A stretch of DNA of 64,000 nt. Source: Saussurea involucrata. Its lineage: Eukaryota; Streptophyta; Magnoliopsida; Asterales; Asteraceae. The stretch lies in assembly GCA_033807775.1 (NCBI GenBank), contig CM066320.1, forward strand, positions 181,942,784 through 182,006,783, in the 5' to 3' direction. Below are positions 22,428 to 36,561 of this stretch, piece after piece (the stretch's first letter is position 1; each line of letters begins with the position of its first letter). The notes beneath the pieces are model-generated. The model ran no database searches, was not told the DNA's origin, and worked only from the letters and a program-made list of their open reading frames with translations. Made by a program: the position numbers and the translations under genes.

Positions 22428-22677
22428 GGAAGGTTCAAACGAGAAAGCTAACTATTTAAGAAAACACGAGAACATCAAATCATGTGAAAAATAACATGTG
22501 ATTTTACATTAACGACAAAAAATTGGACGCGGACGACTTTGACCGCGATTTAAGTCACGAGGTAAAGTCGTGTGAATCATATATGATTTTGTACGTGAAT
22601 CATGTATGATTTTGTAGATTAACAGTCGTTCTCGTATTTTCTTAAATAGGTAACGTTTTTGTTTGAAACCACCTTTC
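22428..22677. mobile_element. Inverted-repeat (MITE-like) element
   Basis: About 45 bp at 22428-22473 (GGAAGGTTCAAACGAGAAAG...) is repeated inverted at about 22624-22677 (...TTTTTGTTTGAAACCACCTTTC). The loop contains two GAATCATATATGATTTTGTA-like words. No clear TSD, since both flanks are TA/CT microsatellites. Confidence 0.55.
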
Positions 22678-22724
22678 TCTCTCTCTCTCTCTCGCTCTCT
22701 CTTTATATATATATATATATAGAC
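22677..22724. repeat. (CT)n-(TA)n microsatellite
   Basis: A (CT)n run followed by (TA)n. A near twin occurs at 22913-22962. Confidence 0.85.
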
Positions 22725-22912
22725 GATAGATCGTGTGAGAAGTAGACTTAAAGTGAGAAGGTAATAAGAGATTCGGAACCTTGATTACTTTTAATCTCAA
22801 ACCCACCTATGAATCACGCTTGATACGAGAATTGATCCGTGCATCTCAGTCCATCTCATCCTAATGTGCATCCAAGAGTGGAGATCTCTTCTTATCATTC
22901 TCACTAGAACCC

Positions 22913-22961
<49 letters not shown>

Positions 22962-22972
22962 CACACACATGC
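22913..22972. repeat. (CT)n-(TA)n-(CA)n microsatellite
   Basis: A compound simple repeat; the short ORF across it is an artefact. Confidence 0.9.
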
Positions 22973-23500
22973 CTATCTTCACCTTCAATATCTTTCACAA
23001 ACTTTTACATACTTTCATTCACCGTTACATATACAAAGTTGTTAAAACTTCGGTTATGATAATAGAAATAGGTATATGAAGCTCGATAAAAGTTTGTAAG
23101 TTTAGGTAGATCCATGTGGATGAAGGTAGATGGAGGTGATGTGGGTAGATGATGTATTTGTTCTCATGGAAAAAATTAGATGTCTTGTTTCAACGAAAAA
23201 CACAAATATTTTAAGAACATGAAAATCAATTATTTCATGAATCATTCATGATGAATAACCATAGAATATTCATAAAGGTGATGCATATTTTATTCATGAT
23301 ATTCACCATGAATATCTATCACTATAATAATTAATATATAATTGTATAAAAAAAACTTTGTTACATATTTAATCATTATTGGATGTAATCTTGTACAATG
23401 AAGTTGATATCATAGGTTTAAATGGAGCTACAATATTACCATATTCTTTATAGATTTTTTACATTAAAATTATATCACTGTCCATATCAAATATTACTAA
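22973..23500. other. AT-rich spacer up to assembly gap
   Basis: No coding sequence. There are several ATTCATGAATATTCATGATG-like words around 23230-23320. Nothing else is recognised. Confidence 0.4.
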
Positions 23501-24000
23501 NNNNNNNNNNNNNNNNNNNNNNNNNNNNNNNNNNNNNNNNNNNNNNNNNNNNNNNNNNNNNNNNNNNNNNNNNNNNNNNNNNNNNNNNNNNNNNNNNNNN
23601 NNNNNNNNNNNNNNNNNNNNNNNNNNNNNNNNNNNNNNNNNNNNNNNNNNNNNNNNNNNNNNNNNNNNNNNNNNNNNNNNNNNNNNNNNNNNNNNNNNNN
23701 NNNNNNNNNNNNNNNNNNNNNNNNNNNNNNNNNNNNNNNNNNNNNNNNNNNNNNNNNNNNNNNNNNNNNNNNNNNNNNNNNNNNNNNNNNNNNNNNNNNN
23801 NNNNNNNNNNNNNNNNNNNNNNNNNNNNNNNNNNNNNNNNNNNNNNNNNNNNNNNNNNNNNNNNNNNNNNNNNNNNNNNNNNNNNNNNNNNNNNNNNNNN
23901 NNNNNNNNNNNNNNNNNNNNNNNNNNNNNNNNNNNNNNNNNNNNNNNNNNNNNNNNNNNNNNNNNNNNNNNNNNNNNNNNNNNNNNNNNNNNNNNNNNNN
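23501..24000. other. Assembly gap (500 N)
   Basis: Exactly 500 unknown bases, a conventional size for a gap of unknown length. Any ORF across it is meaningless. It hides the start of the LTR that follows. Confidence 0.99.
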
Positions 24001-26457
24001 GACCAGGTCATTGTCGCGGTGTCATTGTCGCGGTCGGGGTGCTGAATCCGATTAAAAACCCTTTCAACCCCAAATCACTTCTCACTTCTCCCATTTCATC
24101 CATTCCTCTCTCAACCCGAAACCCTAACTCTCTAAATCGTTTTTGGAGCTCTTGAAGCCATGAATCACGCAACCAAAGCTTCTCTTTCAGTTTTATCAAG
24201 GGATTATAGATAGGGGTTGGAACCCTCCTTCTCACTTTCGTTTTGGTAAGATTTCTGCACTTCTAGGGTTTGGTTTAAGTTGGGTATTTTGGTATATTAT
24301 GAATGGATGATGATTCCTTATGGTTAGACTTTGGTATTGATTGTTGGAAACTCATAAATCTAGGTTTTGGGAGTTTTGGCTTGAGGATGCAAACTTCATC
24401 AAATGAGCTCACGTTGGAGAAAAATCTAGATTTAGCCTAAATCTAGCAAGGTGAGTTCAAGTTGTTTTGTGAAAACTTTGTACATTCCAAAATGTTTCTT
24501 TTAAAGTATTTGTGTGCTTTATATGAAATTATCACTTGTTGAGTTAATTAGTGGGTTTTGATTTAATCAAAGTGTTGAACTTTACAAATCTTGTAAAAAC
24601 ACCCATGTTTGGGGATTTTGAGTGATTGATGAATAAATCACGAGTGAAAGAGGTTTTGTTAATTTATTGCATAAGTGAAGGTTATTTGGTCGAAATACAC
24701 TTTTAGTGTTTTGTGATTATGCGATAACTATGATGTGGCATATTTTAAAGTGTGAACGTGTGAGTTGGGGATTTTGGTCAATCCGACCATGTGAATGTTT
24801 TAAGAGTTGTAAACCTTTATTTTGGGACCGATGGCCTATTGAGGAATTAAAAGATAAAGATTTTGGGTAACGATGCATTTGGGTTTACGTAACCGTGTGA
24901 GTGACACGTATTTAACCAAATATTTATTTTGGCCTTAAAGGCTTGATTTATACTCAAATGAGTCTTTTGAGTGTTTGCCGGTTTTAGTGACTCGAGATGG
25001 AGTCTTGGATGTGTTATATGCTTAATTGCATTTTATTCGAATACGTGTCGGTTTAAGTGTTGGTCTTATGTGTGAAGACCGTTTGATGATTTATTCTTAG
25101 TACCTTTGGGACTAATGAACCTTAGTGAGTTATATGCATTGTCAAGTAATAAAAGAGTAGCATATACGTGTACATATAGATGCATATATGATTTGACTTC
25201 GTTGGGAAGGTGGCAATGAAGGGGTTGTGAGATTATCATGCCTCGGAGCGTGTGTTGCATGATGTGAGTTAAATGCATTTCATTTGCATGAATTGATATT
25301 GATAAATGATCATTAGATCTTTTGAGCAGAGGGCTCGGTTTTGGACTCGGTTGAGTCTCGAGGGCATTCGCCCGATTTTTATAAGCTCGACGTGGGCTTG
25401 GGGTTTGAGTTGCATGAATTGCATCATATTTGGAGTTTACATGATTTGAATGCATTAGTTATTCTTTTGAGGTCATGTATGAATTTTAAGTTAAGTAAGC
25501 TTGTTTTGCATGGTGGGTTTTCCAAGGTAAAGACCTAGTATGGTTGAACTTGAGGGCTTGGACTAAAGACCTAGTATGGTTGATGTCTAAGAGGGGCTAA
25601 AGACCTAGTATGGTTGATGCCAAAGACGGACTAAAGACCTAGTATGGTTGCTGTCTGAGATGGACTAAAGACCTAGTATGGTTGATGTCTAAGATGGGCT
25701 AAAGATCTAGTATGATTGATGCCAAGGATTGACTAAAGACATAGTATGGTTGATGTCATCCGTTTTCCACATCCAAGAAGCTTACCTACATTTATTTAAT
25801 CGTGGTTTAATTTATGTGTTTGCCACACTCGATGAGATCGGGTCTCCCCCGTCACATTTAGGTGTTGATTTCGGGTATTTTATCTATTCACATTGTTGAG
25901 GTTATATTACATGCATATGGATTGTTTTCCATGACTGATGGGCGGATTTATGTTATATTCTTATTGGATGTTCTAACCGCTGGAGTTTTATTTTATGGTA
26001 TTTGGATTTTAATACATTTTACGTTTGCGTAAGTTTTGCTTCGTATTATGTTTCCAATGAAAGATTTATTGAATCATGACTAAAGCTACTAATTTCCGAT
26101 TTATGATTTTATATAGTCATGATAAAATGCTTGAACTCACTAGGCGTAAGCCTAACCCTTTTTATTTGTCGGCATGTACAACAGACTCAGGTTGGGGTAG
26201 CTCTAGCTACATTGTGAAGTGGCGAGTGCTAGTAGAGTGCACGAGAGGTGACTTGTTTAGTGAAGTATTCCGCATTTGTTTGGACTAGCAACTTGTGTTG
26301 TGTTAAGTGACGCCCGTTTTAAGTTATTAACTGTAGAAATTATGATGTTTTAATTCCGAGGTATTTTGATGAAGAAATTGTAGAAAAGACTTATCTATTT
26401 TGGTTATTTTATTGATTTTTCAAGTTAGTTGCTCGTTCCAAATTTGAGGGTGTTACA
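24001..26457 (+). repeat. Long gypsy-type LTR (Tekay/Del-like), 5' end in gap
   Basis: The segment ends GAGGGTGTTACA at 26457 and is followed 3 bp later by a tRNA-Met primer-binding site, so it is a 5' LTR of at least 2.46 kb. LTRs of this length ending GGGTGTTACA, with GAACTCACTAGGCGTAAGCC (about 26132), are typical of Tekay/Del chromoviruses. The CCCTTTCAACCCC...CCCTAAC stretch near 24056-24130 resembles the R-U5 part of such LTRs. The family call is inference. Confidence 0.65.
25527..25758. repeat. 34-bp minisatellite inside LTR, about seven copies
   Basis: Units start near 25528, 25563, 25597, 25631, 25665, 25699 and 25733 with the core CTAAAGACCTAGTATGGTTG. Spacing is exactly 34 bp after the first unit. 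Confidence 0.9.
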
Positions 26458-26460
26458 AGT

Positions 26461-26473
26461 TGGTATCAGAGCA
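26461..26473 (+). promoter_or_regulatory. Primer-binding site (initiator tRNA-Met)
   Basis: TGGTATCAGAGCA, complementary to the plant initiator tRNA-Met 3' end, 3 bp after the LTR. Confidence 0.85.
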
Positions 26474-27870
26474 TAAGTTTGAGAGATTTAGGTGTTGATT
26501 TTGGATACCTAGACTCAAACTAGCGTTTGTTTAAGTAAATGAGAGTGAAATTCACCTTTAGGCACTTTAAGATAGGTTGTTTTGAAGTTTATGGAGCTTT
26601 TAGAAACGAGAATCATGTTGAGAGTAGCAAGGATAAGCATGTACGGTGCGTTCATAGTGACACCTGGCCAGTGTCATGGTGAACCTACTAGTACATATGC
26701 ATACTTGAATTGCTTTCATGTGATGATCGTTGGGGTAGTGAAGGAGGTTCTAAGCTAGTAGTCGTTGGAATAGATGGACGATTCTAGTATTAGTCACTTG
26801 GAGTGATGATGAGCATGATATTTGCTTTAAGTAGACCGTTTCGGGTCAAGATTGATGGTTGGACTAGAACCATAGGCTTATTGAGCCGATTTTGATTCGA
26901 GGAAAAACCGTTAGGTTAATTGATGTAATTCCCAACACACCTTAAGATGGTGAAAGCATCTGGATGACAATAGTGGACCGGAGAGATTTGGAAGAGTATG
27001 AGTTGAGACGTTGAATGCCGACTAAGTCATGCACAAAGTTATTTTGGAAATAAATTGCAACAACTATTTCTTGTGTTTCCAATCCTTATATGGATTGTGT
27101 TTTGAATTTTGAGAAAATGATTAGCACACACACAAGATTTCAAATCATGGTTTTGAACGTGCATGAAACCATTTTATTGCGAGAGTTGCAAACTCCGCCG
27201 GGATTTGTTTTGCTTTATTTCATTATTGTACAACATTGGTTTCGGATATAATGATAATCATATTTTTATGATGTTTAAGAGGTTGGGCCATGACTACGGC
27301 TTGTGACTTTAGCATTGGATCTCCTCCACATATGTTAGAGTTTGGGCGGAAAGCTATCTTCCATAATATCTATGTAAAGTTATTTTGGGACTAAGGTATC
27401 TCGTCTCTTTGGGTGGAACTTCTTGATACTATGGGTCTCCCTCATTGATTTCAAATCTACTTGTAGAAATTGGAAGATGGACTCTTATTTGTACATGTTA
27501 TTATTGCGTGTTATTAATTGCTCAAACTCACTAAGATTTAGTCTGACACTTGTTTGATGATGAAATGTATCTCAGGTTCTAGCGGAGCCGTCATTAAGAA
27601 GGCTTAGGCGGGAGCGTGTGAGCTTGGGGAAATACTTTTGGGATGCTAACCATAAAAGACCTTAATGGCTAGAGATGACACCCCTTTTGTAATCTTGTTT
27701 CCATGATAGGATATAGATTAGTTGGTTGTCATTAATCTTCCATTTGAATACAATTGTAACTATTCCAAGTACTTGTATTTCTCCCTTTTGGGATAGCTTG
27801 TGCAATGGCATTTATACCGCTCTTTCGTTTTATGAAAGTTTTTGTTTACCCCTAGTTTTAGGGTGTTACA
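26474..27870 (+). mobile_element. Non-coding gypsy internal/LTR remnant
   Basis: The sequence after the PBS has no gag or pol ORF. A second LTR-like terminus, AACTCACTAAGATTTAGTCT (27526) to GGGTGTTACA (27861-27870), lies 1.4 kb downstream. It is not obviously the same LTR as 24001-26457. Either this is a deleted element or two different LTR fragments joined together. Confidence 0.45.
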
Positions 27871-27875
27871 ATTAT

Positions 27876-27931
27876 CACACACACACGCACGCACGCACGC
27901 GCACACACACACACACACAGAGAGAGAGAGA
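27876..27931. repeat. (AC)n-(GCAC)n-(AG)n microsatellite
   Basis: A compound simple repeat directly after the LTR-like end. Confidence 0.9.
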
Positions 27932-30900
27932 TGTAATATCTTTTGTTAATCAAGAATATAGTGTTAGTTGTATGAACTTACTGGACCAATAAGGTCCATT
28001 CTTTAGTAGACGTTAGTTCAAATGTTTGATTTAATGATGAAGAGCAAATTGATAACTTTTATTTGTAAGTTAGTTTTATGGTATTTAATAAGATGTTAAA
28101 AATGAGATTCATTCTTATAAGTTATTTGCATGTTTTTAGGGATAATAATGATATTATCATGTTTCAAGATTCTGAAATTATTATGTTAATTTTAACGTGA
28201 ATAATGGTTAATCAAGGTAAAAATTTCACTTTAATATGTGAAATATTCCCAAAATACACTCAATTTATTCACCATATTAATCTGATTTTTTTTAATAAAT
28301 GATATTCATAGGTGTTCATAACCACAAGTTCTTCATAAGAATGTGCTCATAGATGCTCATAGGTGTTCATAAGAATGTGTTCATAACCATAAAACGTTCA
28401 TAAGATTGTGTTCATAATCATATGTCGTTTATAGGTGTTCAATAAGATTTTTCATTGGTGTTCATATTCCATGATTCACTTTTTTACATTCTATGATAAA
28501 ATCATATGCTCACAGAATGTGTAATATGCATGTTATCTTACATGGAAATTGTTTCATATGTGATTACAAACAAAAATTTATTTTGTTTTTGTTATTGACT
28601 ATGATTATAGATCAACAAAATGTATTTTAGAGAAGTTGCACCGAATAACCACATTGATGTTTGTGTGGTCTTTTATTGCACATAATGTAACCGAATGTGT
28701 GGTCCTTTATTGCACATAATGTAACCGAGAATAGTTGTAAAAGAATTCTTGGTGATTCTTTGGTAAAAAAATATCAAATTCATGACCGACGTAAGATTCA
28801 TATGATCAGACATACCTTAAGAACATGTCTTGAAGACCAAGGACCTTAGGACTACTGTTCATCACTTTCGACGATGGTCATAAATATCCCGACGTACGAC
28901 TAGAGACTATAGACATTCGTACCTTCAATCGAAACTTAATAGCGATAGTAGCCAGTATTTAACGACTTGTGTTTATCGTTATTAACTCACGACGAAACCA
29001 TGTTTTTATGTCACTTTAATGCAGGTATCCATTCATTTAAGGACTAACGGTTATAACTGAAGATCACAATCAAGAGCATTAAAGACGAAGACCGTTGCCG
29101 AAAATTAATGATCATAAAAGGCACATTAATAACAATAAAACCTCTATAAACGAAGCTCATAAAACTTGATATATACATTGTAAAAACACAAAAAAATCAT
29201 CATCAATGTGATATATGATATTAGGAGTGTCACATGAGAATATGTGATATTATACAAAAGAAATAGTTAACAAATCAAATTTGTAAAATCTCTTCTCACG
29301 ATTTAAAATAGAAAATAGATTTTTGGAGATAAAAGATATTGGTCAATTTAATAAATTAAATCTCTAAAATCTCTCCCTCTCTTTCTCTCTCACATTTAAG
29401 ATAGAAAACAAATTTTCTTTTCCAATTTTACCCTTATATTCCATTACCCCTTTAATAAAATAAGATATTTCCACTTATTATAAACTTGCCACATTTTATT
29501 TAAGTGGTTGATTTAATGAGGTTGTGTGGGATAAATTGCTTCTTGTATTATTGTAAAAAGTTGTTATTTTCAAGACAAAACACACATATTACATCAACCA
29601 AACTAAGGTAATAAAGTTTGGGATACAATAAGAACCCTAATAGTGTATATGCTTCATTAAAACCATCAAAAAAGCAATAAAAGATGCATTTGGAAATAGA
29701 ATGGTGGTACTTGACTTTCATCTCAACAAACTTCAACCAAAGGGGACCATTCCATTTCTTGTCAATTTATGCTTCTAGTCTCACACATTAGACTGGTAGT
29801 AAAGCTACAATTCTAATGGTTTTCATGATTATTAAGACCTTTTGTCATTTTGGAGTTAAGATATATATACACTGAGCTAAATCACACTTATCATTTGATT
29901 TCAAATGATCTTTCATGAGTGTTTCAAGCTACAATGGTCGTCTAATAACACATTGAGAAACTTGGCCTTCGTTCGTTCCAAAAAGATATAACACTTGACA
30001 AAAGGCACACAAAAGCCATCAATCCAACACATGTCATTCTATGTGTTTAGTATAGTTTTTCTTTTTAGATTTCGCTTACTTTGGTGGACATTTTCGATAC
30101 GACAAGAACATCATCAACTCTCTGGCAACAACAAAGTCACATGACTTAATTGTTGAGGATACACAACAATTGGGAACTCGAAGGGGTCCTCACAACATCA
30201 CATGGTCCAGGTTAAACATCATAACTTCCCTAACCTAAATCAAGGCTATGATTTCCTTCCTATGGATAATACGTACTCTTTAGAATCATATCACCCCATC
30301 TCTTGAGTATGGTCGACTCTTTTTCAAGAAATTACCATAATTGAAGTATAGATTACCCAAAACAAAACAACAATGTTGTCCATATCTTTCTTAACCTGAT
30401 AATATGGGTATTTTGAGATGTAAAAAGAACCATTTTTAGATCAGGTTATACAAACCAACGTTTAGACGATAAGGTATGTTTGTGAAGGGGAAGAGTGCAA
30501 TTGGCCAATGCCTCAAAAACGTTTGGACTCCATAGCCTCCCATTTAATATCATTTCATGTAGGATATTAATAGATCGATTGAGCAAATAAATGTGTTGCA
30601 AAATATGTAGCGGTTAAAAACCTCACACTGTTTATTTTTCAAATAATGGTAATGCACCAAGTAAATATGGTATATTTTACTACACGACGTCGACATTAAA
30701 CGATATAAGACAATATTAACACACTCTCCAAATATAATATCAATGAAGGAAAGTAATTCACATGTCCATAAAATAAAAGGGATTTCATGCACATTAAATA
30801 AAGAAACTATGGAATGGTCACTATTGCTTTGTCAAAGTAGAAATGGGTGGAGTTTTCATTATAAGGTATCAGGTTCAAATCAAGCAGATCCCAACCTACC

Positions 30901-30935
30901 ATATGGCGATGGGATTCGTACCAGGGGGGTGGGGG
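27932..30935. other. AT-rich spacer with diverged short repeats
   Basis: No gene recognised. 28300-28470 has irregular repeats of TGTTCATAAGAATGTGTTCAT. About 28661-28729 holds a two-copy tandem repeat of TGTGTGGTC(C)TTTATTGCAC plus ATAATGTAACCGA. Short ORFs have no recognisable domains. Confidence 0.45.
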
Positions 30936-31246
30936 CTCTAGGGTAGCGTTTGGTACGCAGACCGGATGAGACGGGACGGGACGGGACTGGACGGGACTGG
31001 ACTGGAGGATATGATTTTAATCTAGGTTACGTTGGAAAAAAGGGGTATTTTAGTAATCTTATGTTTTAGTCCCATGTTGTTCCATCTATTTTGGTGGAAC
31101 AAAAAATCTTAAGTTTTGTCCCATGAAAACTTGTTTTTGTCCCATGTTGTCCCATCTGATTTTTGTCCCATGGCATACCAAACATGAGACTATTTTTTTT
31201 GTCCCGTCCTGTCCCATCCAGTCTGCGTACCAAACGCACCCTAGAG
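30936..31246. mobile_element. MITE with GCGTTTGGTACGCAGAC termini
   Basis: CTCTAGGGTAGCGTTTGGTA (30936) is mirrored by TACCAAACGCACCCTAGAG (31246). The inverted similarity extends inward through GCAGACCGGATGAGACGGGACG for about 50 bp. The interior repeats GTCCCATGTTGTCCCATCT. It is 311 bp and non-coding. TIRs beginning GGGTGCGTTTGGTACGC are widespread in plant hAT-like MITEs. I could not fix a TSD because the flank is G-rich. Confidence 0.65.
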
Positions 31247-33151
31247 GGCAACACATACCATTTCCACAACAAAAAACTATATATGGAATGAAAGAGTGCA
31301 AATTTAAAGGGTAGGGAACAAAGAGGGAATAAGGGGAACAAAGCTACTTCTTTTCTATATTGATATCATTTTTGAGAAAGATACTTATAGGAAATTGAAA
31401 AATTATATCTTTGGAATACAATTCCCCTCACTCATGTGCTTGATTTTATTGTTATCATACCTAATGTTGTTGTTATCGGAAGGAAAATAAGACAATATGT
31501 GGAACCCTTAGGTTACTCTCCAAAAAGAACCCTTAGCAACGTATATAGAGGATAATTGGTCCAATTATAAATAGCCGATTAAGGACTCTAACAAACAATT
31601 GAAAAATAAAACTTTTCATTTAAGCTTATATCGTGTGCATACATACAAATATATATGTACATACATACATGCATGTAGACATATAAACGCTTGTGTATGA
31701 AAATATATAGTAGTACATGTCTGTGTGAGAGAAAAAAAAGATAACGTGTTCATATGTATATACGTATATGTATATGTGTAAACACATATATACACATACA
31801 TAGGTAGATACATACATATCTTTTTTAATTATTATTGAGAAATGAACATACCACCAAGTTCATTGGTAGTGGCCCAAACAAAGATTCTAATCTCATCAAC
31901 TTGGAGAGAAGTCTCTTTCAAATGACTTATCTTTTTCACATTTTGGGGTGTCTTGCCCTCTTCAAAGGATCAAAAGGCCATGTTAAAACCTAACCATGTC
32001 TCTCAACCTTCCAACATGTATAAAAAACACCCCACCCCACCCTTACCCCCACCGCACCCCCTCTTTCTATGCTTGTGTCATGAAAGCGGTTGTTAGAGAG
32101 CTTCAACTTGAAAGCGGTTGTTAGAGAGCTTCAACTTAAAACCATCAATGCCATGGAACTTATGCTTCCATTTTGGTTGTTTAGAACTTATTGGATGATC
32201 AAGTATGTTAAAAAGTTAGCATACACTTATTACTACTGATTTCTTGGTATAAACATGACCAAATAGTTGTATGAAGTTTGCATCTGGCTTACATATGCTT
32301 TAAATAAGATAAGAATCAGTTCAAAGGGGATTTTATCTGTCTTTTATCTTAATAGATTTAGTGTACAAAAACGAACGACTTGCATATTTATTTTATTGAA
32401 ATCTTTAGGCATCGAGAACGTGTGACGGTTGTCTTTGAAACTTTCCACCGGCAACAATTTTAAATCTAATTCAAGACCAATATTTATATATATATATATA
32501 TATATGATTAATCTTTAATTCATATTTTACGTAATTTAATTATATTTGTTTGTAAACTGAAAAATAAAGAATTTGGGATCGAATGAAATGACCATTTTTG
32601 TAGAAATAAATGATATGAACTGTCTCATTTATTATAACTTTAAATAATTCTAAAAGTTTTGGTTTTGATATATCTTTTATTTTTTCATATAAAGTAAACT
32701 ACTACATCTAAACATTTCTCTTACTTCATCCCCACCACATGAATAATAATAAAAAATGTAACTTTATCTATTTACGTTAGTTATTATTGTACTTGGATAA
32801 TACTTTTCGTGATTCTATTTGTTCGCCTTTGAGAAAGAACGAAGGTCGGTATCGTTTACCTAGATAAGCGCTTACCAAGTTACATTAACTTAACAGATGA
32901 ATATGATAATGATCAAAAATCTTGTCCGGTAAGAGTTAAGGCAAGGTCTGAGGGTCTTGCCAAGTAAATGAAGACGAAGACTCTTACCACAATTAGCGCT
33001 TACTGGGTGTATATATACATAATTATAATGTTGTCGTATATTAATATGTACTTTTTTTTATATATTTATCGAGTAAAAGATGTCATGATGATTAAATGAG
33101 AAACAAGACGGGTTCAAGAAAATAAATACAATGAAAAATGTTAGTCTTATA

Positions 33152-33189
<38 letters not shown>

Positions 33190-36100
33190 AAAATTATACT
33201 ATGATTTTGAAAATAATAAAATATTTAGTATACATATTAGATATAAAATAGTAACTATATTTATGTGCTTATAATATATTTGAGATTTAACGATATCAAT
33301 TATAGTTTAAAATAAAATTTCGTTTTACCATTTGTCCATTACCCGTTACCCGGTATTTTTAATGGGTTGGGTTGGGTAGGATATGGATAAATGTTTTATG
33401 AGATGGATAATTACCCGTTTCGTTACCCGCTATTTTAAATTGATTGGATAACGGATTAACCCTTATACCCTACCCATTTGATCCTACAAACTTATGTCAT
33501 ATTAAAATATTTAGACATATTTGTCGTCCTGTAATTCATGACCCTCGTAAAACCCATATAGATTCATCAAATATGAAGATATTCAAAACTTGTTAAATCG
33601 TTTTTGTACCCATGAACTCAATTCCAGATATTCATAATATTACAGTTTACAACTCATCTTGTGGGTCGATGCAAGTTTTTTACGTCTACGACCCACCCTA
33701 ATTATAAAGACCAGAGTTCCTATGAGCCGGTTTTAGGTGTAATTGAAAGTCAGATGCGTCAAACTAAACAAATCCAATATATCTCACACAAATGACCCTT
33801 GTCTAAAGCAAAGTTCCATATCATATAAAGTTGAACCGTTTCGTTAATGTATTAAAGTATATAATTTTTACATGCAACAAAAAACCTACACACTCTATGC
33901 CCTTTGGGAGACCAAAATGCCCTTTGGTTCCTCCATGTATGTTGGAACCTCCTATCTCACTTAAATAACTCCTTTGAAAAGTAATCTACTAAACTTTAAC
34001 ATATACCGGGACAAATTGTGTCCATCTGGCCTCGATTTGAAGAGAGGGGAGCCCCAGGTTAATCGAACTTGGACCATTTATCATCTGTATATGTTAGAAC
34101 TTTCGTTATTATACCTTGAAAGGGTATTATATATAAAGAGTAATATAATGATATATTTGAAGATAAAATATCATGATATTAAAATGTTATGAGTTGGGAT
34201 GGTTTGGTGTGAGATTGAAAGTAAGATAAAGATGAATACACACATAGTACACATAGTGAGTGTGTGTGGTGAGGAGTTGGGGTTTTACCATTTCAAAGCT
34301 TGCAGATGGAAAGTTTTGTGTGGATGTTGTGGCTTTTTGTGATGTGTGTGGGGTTTCACTTTTTAACTTGCAGAAAACAGAACTCAACTCAGAAGCTTCA
34401 GAATGAAAAAACAACAGAGTGTTTGCAGGGTCCACGTGACACGCACGTGATGGGTGGGTCCATTTGTGTACTTGGTGGGACCCATCAAGGTTGGTCTTGG
34501 ACAATTCTGAAGATTTGGGAAGATTTGGGTGGAAAGGTTAGTGTGATGGAGATGTGAAATTCTTTGCTCTTTATTTACAATTTCACCCCCTTTACTTTCC
34601 ACATTTGTACTTGATACCATTCTTTTCTTTAAGTTATTCACTTTTCAATCCATGTTCTTCTTCTTCTTTTTTATTTATTTTACAGAGCCTCACCGAAAAC
34701 GATCAAGATTTTGTTTTCCACCACTAAACCGTAAGTTCCGATTCAAAATTTCTACGTTACCTTAAGAAAGTTCCAACCATTTAATATATTATGATAATAC
34801 TGATGATATTCTTTTGAGAAAAGTGTGTTAAAAAGGTATCAAGATAATCAGTGGGGCGAATTGTATCTAAAATGAATGCATTTTAATTATATTGTCATTT
34901 TGGGAAATATATTTTCAAGACACATGTTTAAGTGTCTATAGTTTGAAAAAGATCAAATTAAGAGTGTATATATTTTGAAATTAGGTTTTAAAATATAAGC
35001 TTTTACATATAGACTCTTAAATAGATATGTTAAACTATAGACCCTCTAACATGTGTTTTGAAATTATGTTTCAATGACGATTAAATAAAGTATGTGTCTT
35101 TTAGAGGTAATTTTTCCTAGAGAAAAGTTTAAACAAGAACCATAAACATCTGAAAAACAATATTTTTATATATTCACGATAAATCACTAATATTGTACAT
35201 TTCCATTATTAACGAATAATGCATTCATCATCATGCAATATTTTTATATATATCATAATATTCATCGTAAAAACCGAGTTAAGTACAAAATTGATCGAAC
35301 TTCTATTCCTCTAACTATCTAGGTTCAAATTTGTTAGAATTATCGACTGAGACGCATTAATTTACTAATTGGAGAATATTGTATAGTTCAATTAAGGTTT
35401 GTGGTGATTAACTCATATGCCATAGATTTAACCGACCAAATATCAAACTCCACTGTAATAAAAATACTCAATTGTTTACTTTGTATGCAAAAGATTGGTT
35501 TTATGTGGTTTGTTAGGTATGCAAATGCATACCTGAACTTTTTTTGTGACGTTTTATAGTGTTAAAGAAAAGTTATTTTAGTAAGTCCCAAGAATCTGTT
35601 TTTGTTACGGTAGTGCATATCCTGATCATAAATCTTGGATTTACTATTGTTTCTGTCGTGTGTGTTATACCATTCAAATACCATCTGAATGTAACATACA
35701 CGTATAAAACTTGAATTTAATATGATATCAGTAAAAAGTTTGTCAGAAAACATAACCGTCGTTAAACCGAGCCACCATAGTAGCCAAAACCCTCAAGAAA
35801 CTTCACGTGGCTCGTTGTCATACCGATCCACTTCGTTCAATCCCAATACTTGCTTTTGTTGGAATGGGCCTTACTCTTGTCCTATCTTGTGTTTCTTGAC
35901 TGCAAATCTAGTTATTCAATGTTATTTTTTCGTTTTTGTAGATTTTTTAGGTAAAAGTAAATCATATACAAACCTTCACCTAAAACCAAACCAGATAAAT
36001 AGAGTATATCCACTCAACAAACATAATATATGGGGTGAGAAGACATGTACATAGATAAGTACTTAACTCTAAAGGATAGAACGATTGTTTATATATGAAC

Positions 36101-36258
36101 CTTCACCTATCAGTAGAGAAAGTTATTGCATCTTTCCTGACATATTTTTTCCTATTCGTTGTGATCGATATATGATTATATCTTTTATTTTGATCGACTT
36201 AAGATATCTATATTCCAAAAATAGCGTACGGTAGTATCATCTCATGATTAATTGCTAT
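31247..36258. other. Spacer without recognisable genes
   Basis: AT-rich with microsatellites ((TA)n at about 32485-32506 and 33156-33186; TATG/CATA-rich at 31630-31815). 32082-32137 is an exact-looking tandem duplication of a 28-bp unit starting GAAAGCGGTTGTTAGAGAGC. 33340-33480 has repeated TTACCCG words. Short ORFs around 34187-34641 overlap on both strands and show no domain. Confidence 0.45.
32082..32137. repeat. 28-bp tandem duplication
   Basis: Two adjacent copies of a unit starting GAAAGCGGTTGTTAGAGAGC (32082-32109, 32110-32137). Confidence 0.9.
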
Positions 36259-36267
36259 TATAAATAT

Positions 36268-36520
36268 GAGTGAATTGTGGATTTGGTCCCTGTGCTTTGA
36301 TGGTTTTTGTGACTAAAGTCCCTATACTATGTTTATTGTGGATTTGGTCCTTGTGGTATTTAGTTTTTTTTGGCCATGGTCCCTCGACTAACGTTTTCGT
36401 TAACTTCGTTAAGTTAAGGACCATTTTAGCCATTTTTCTAAATTTTGTCTTTCTACTATAAAAAAAGTAAAACAATATTTTTATACACACACAAATATAT
36501 ACATATATAACTATAGACAC

Positions 36521-36561
<41 letters not shown>

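Noticed and set aside
23422..24045. ORFs across the N block
   Set aside because: They are artefacts of unknown bases.
34187..34641. Several 70-105 residue ORFs on both strands
   Set aside because: Mutually overlapping, with no start context, splice structure or domain; no support as a gene.
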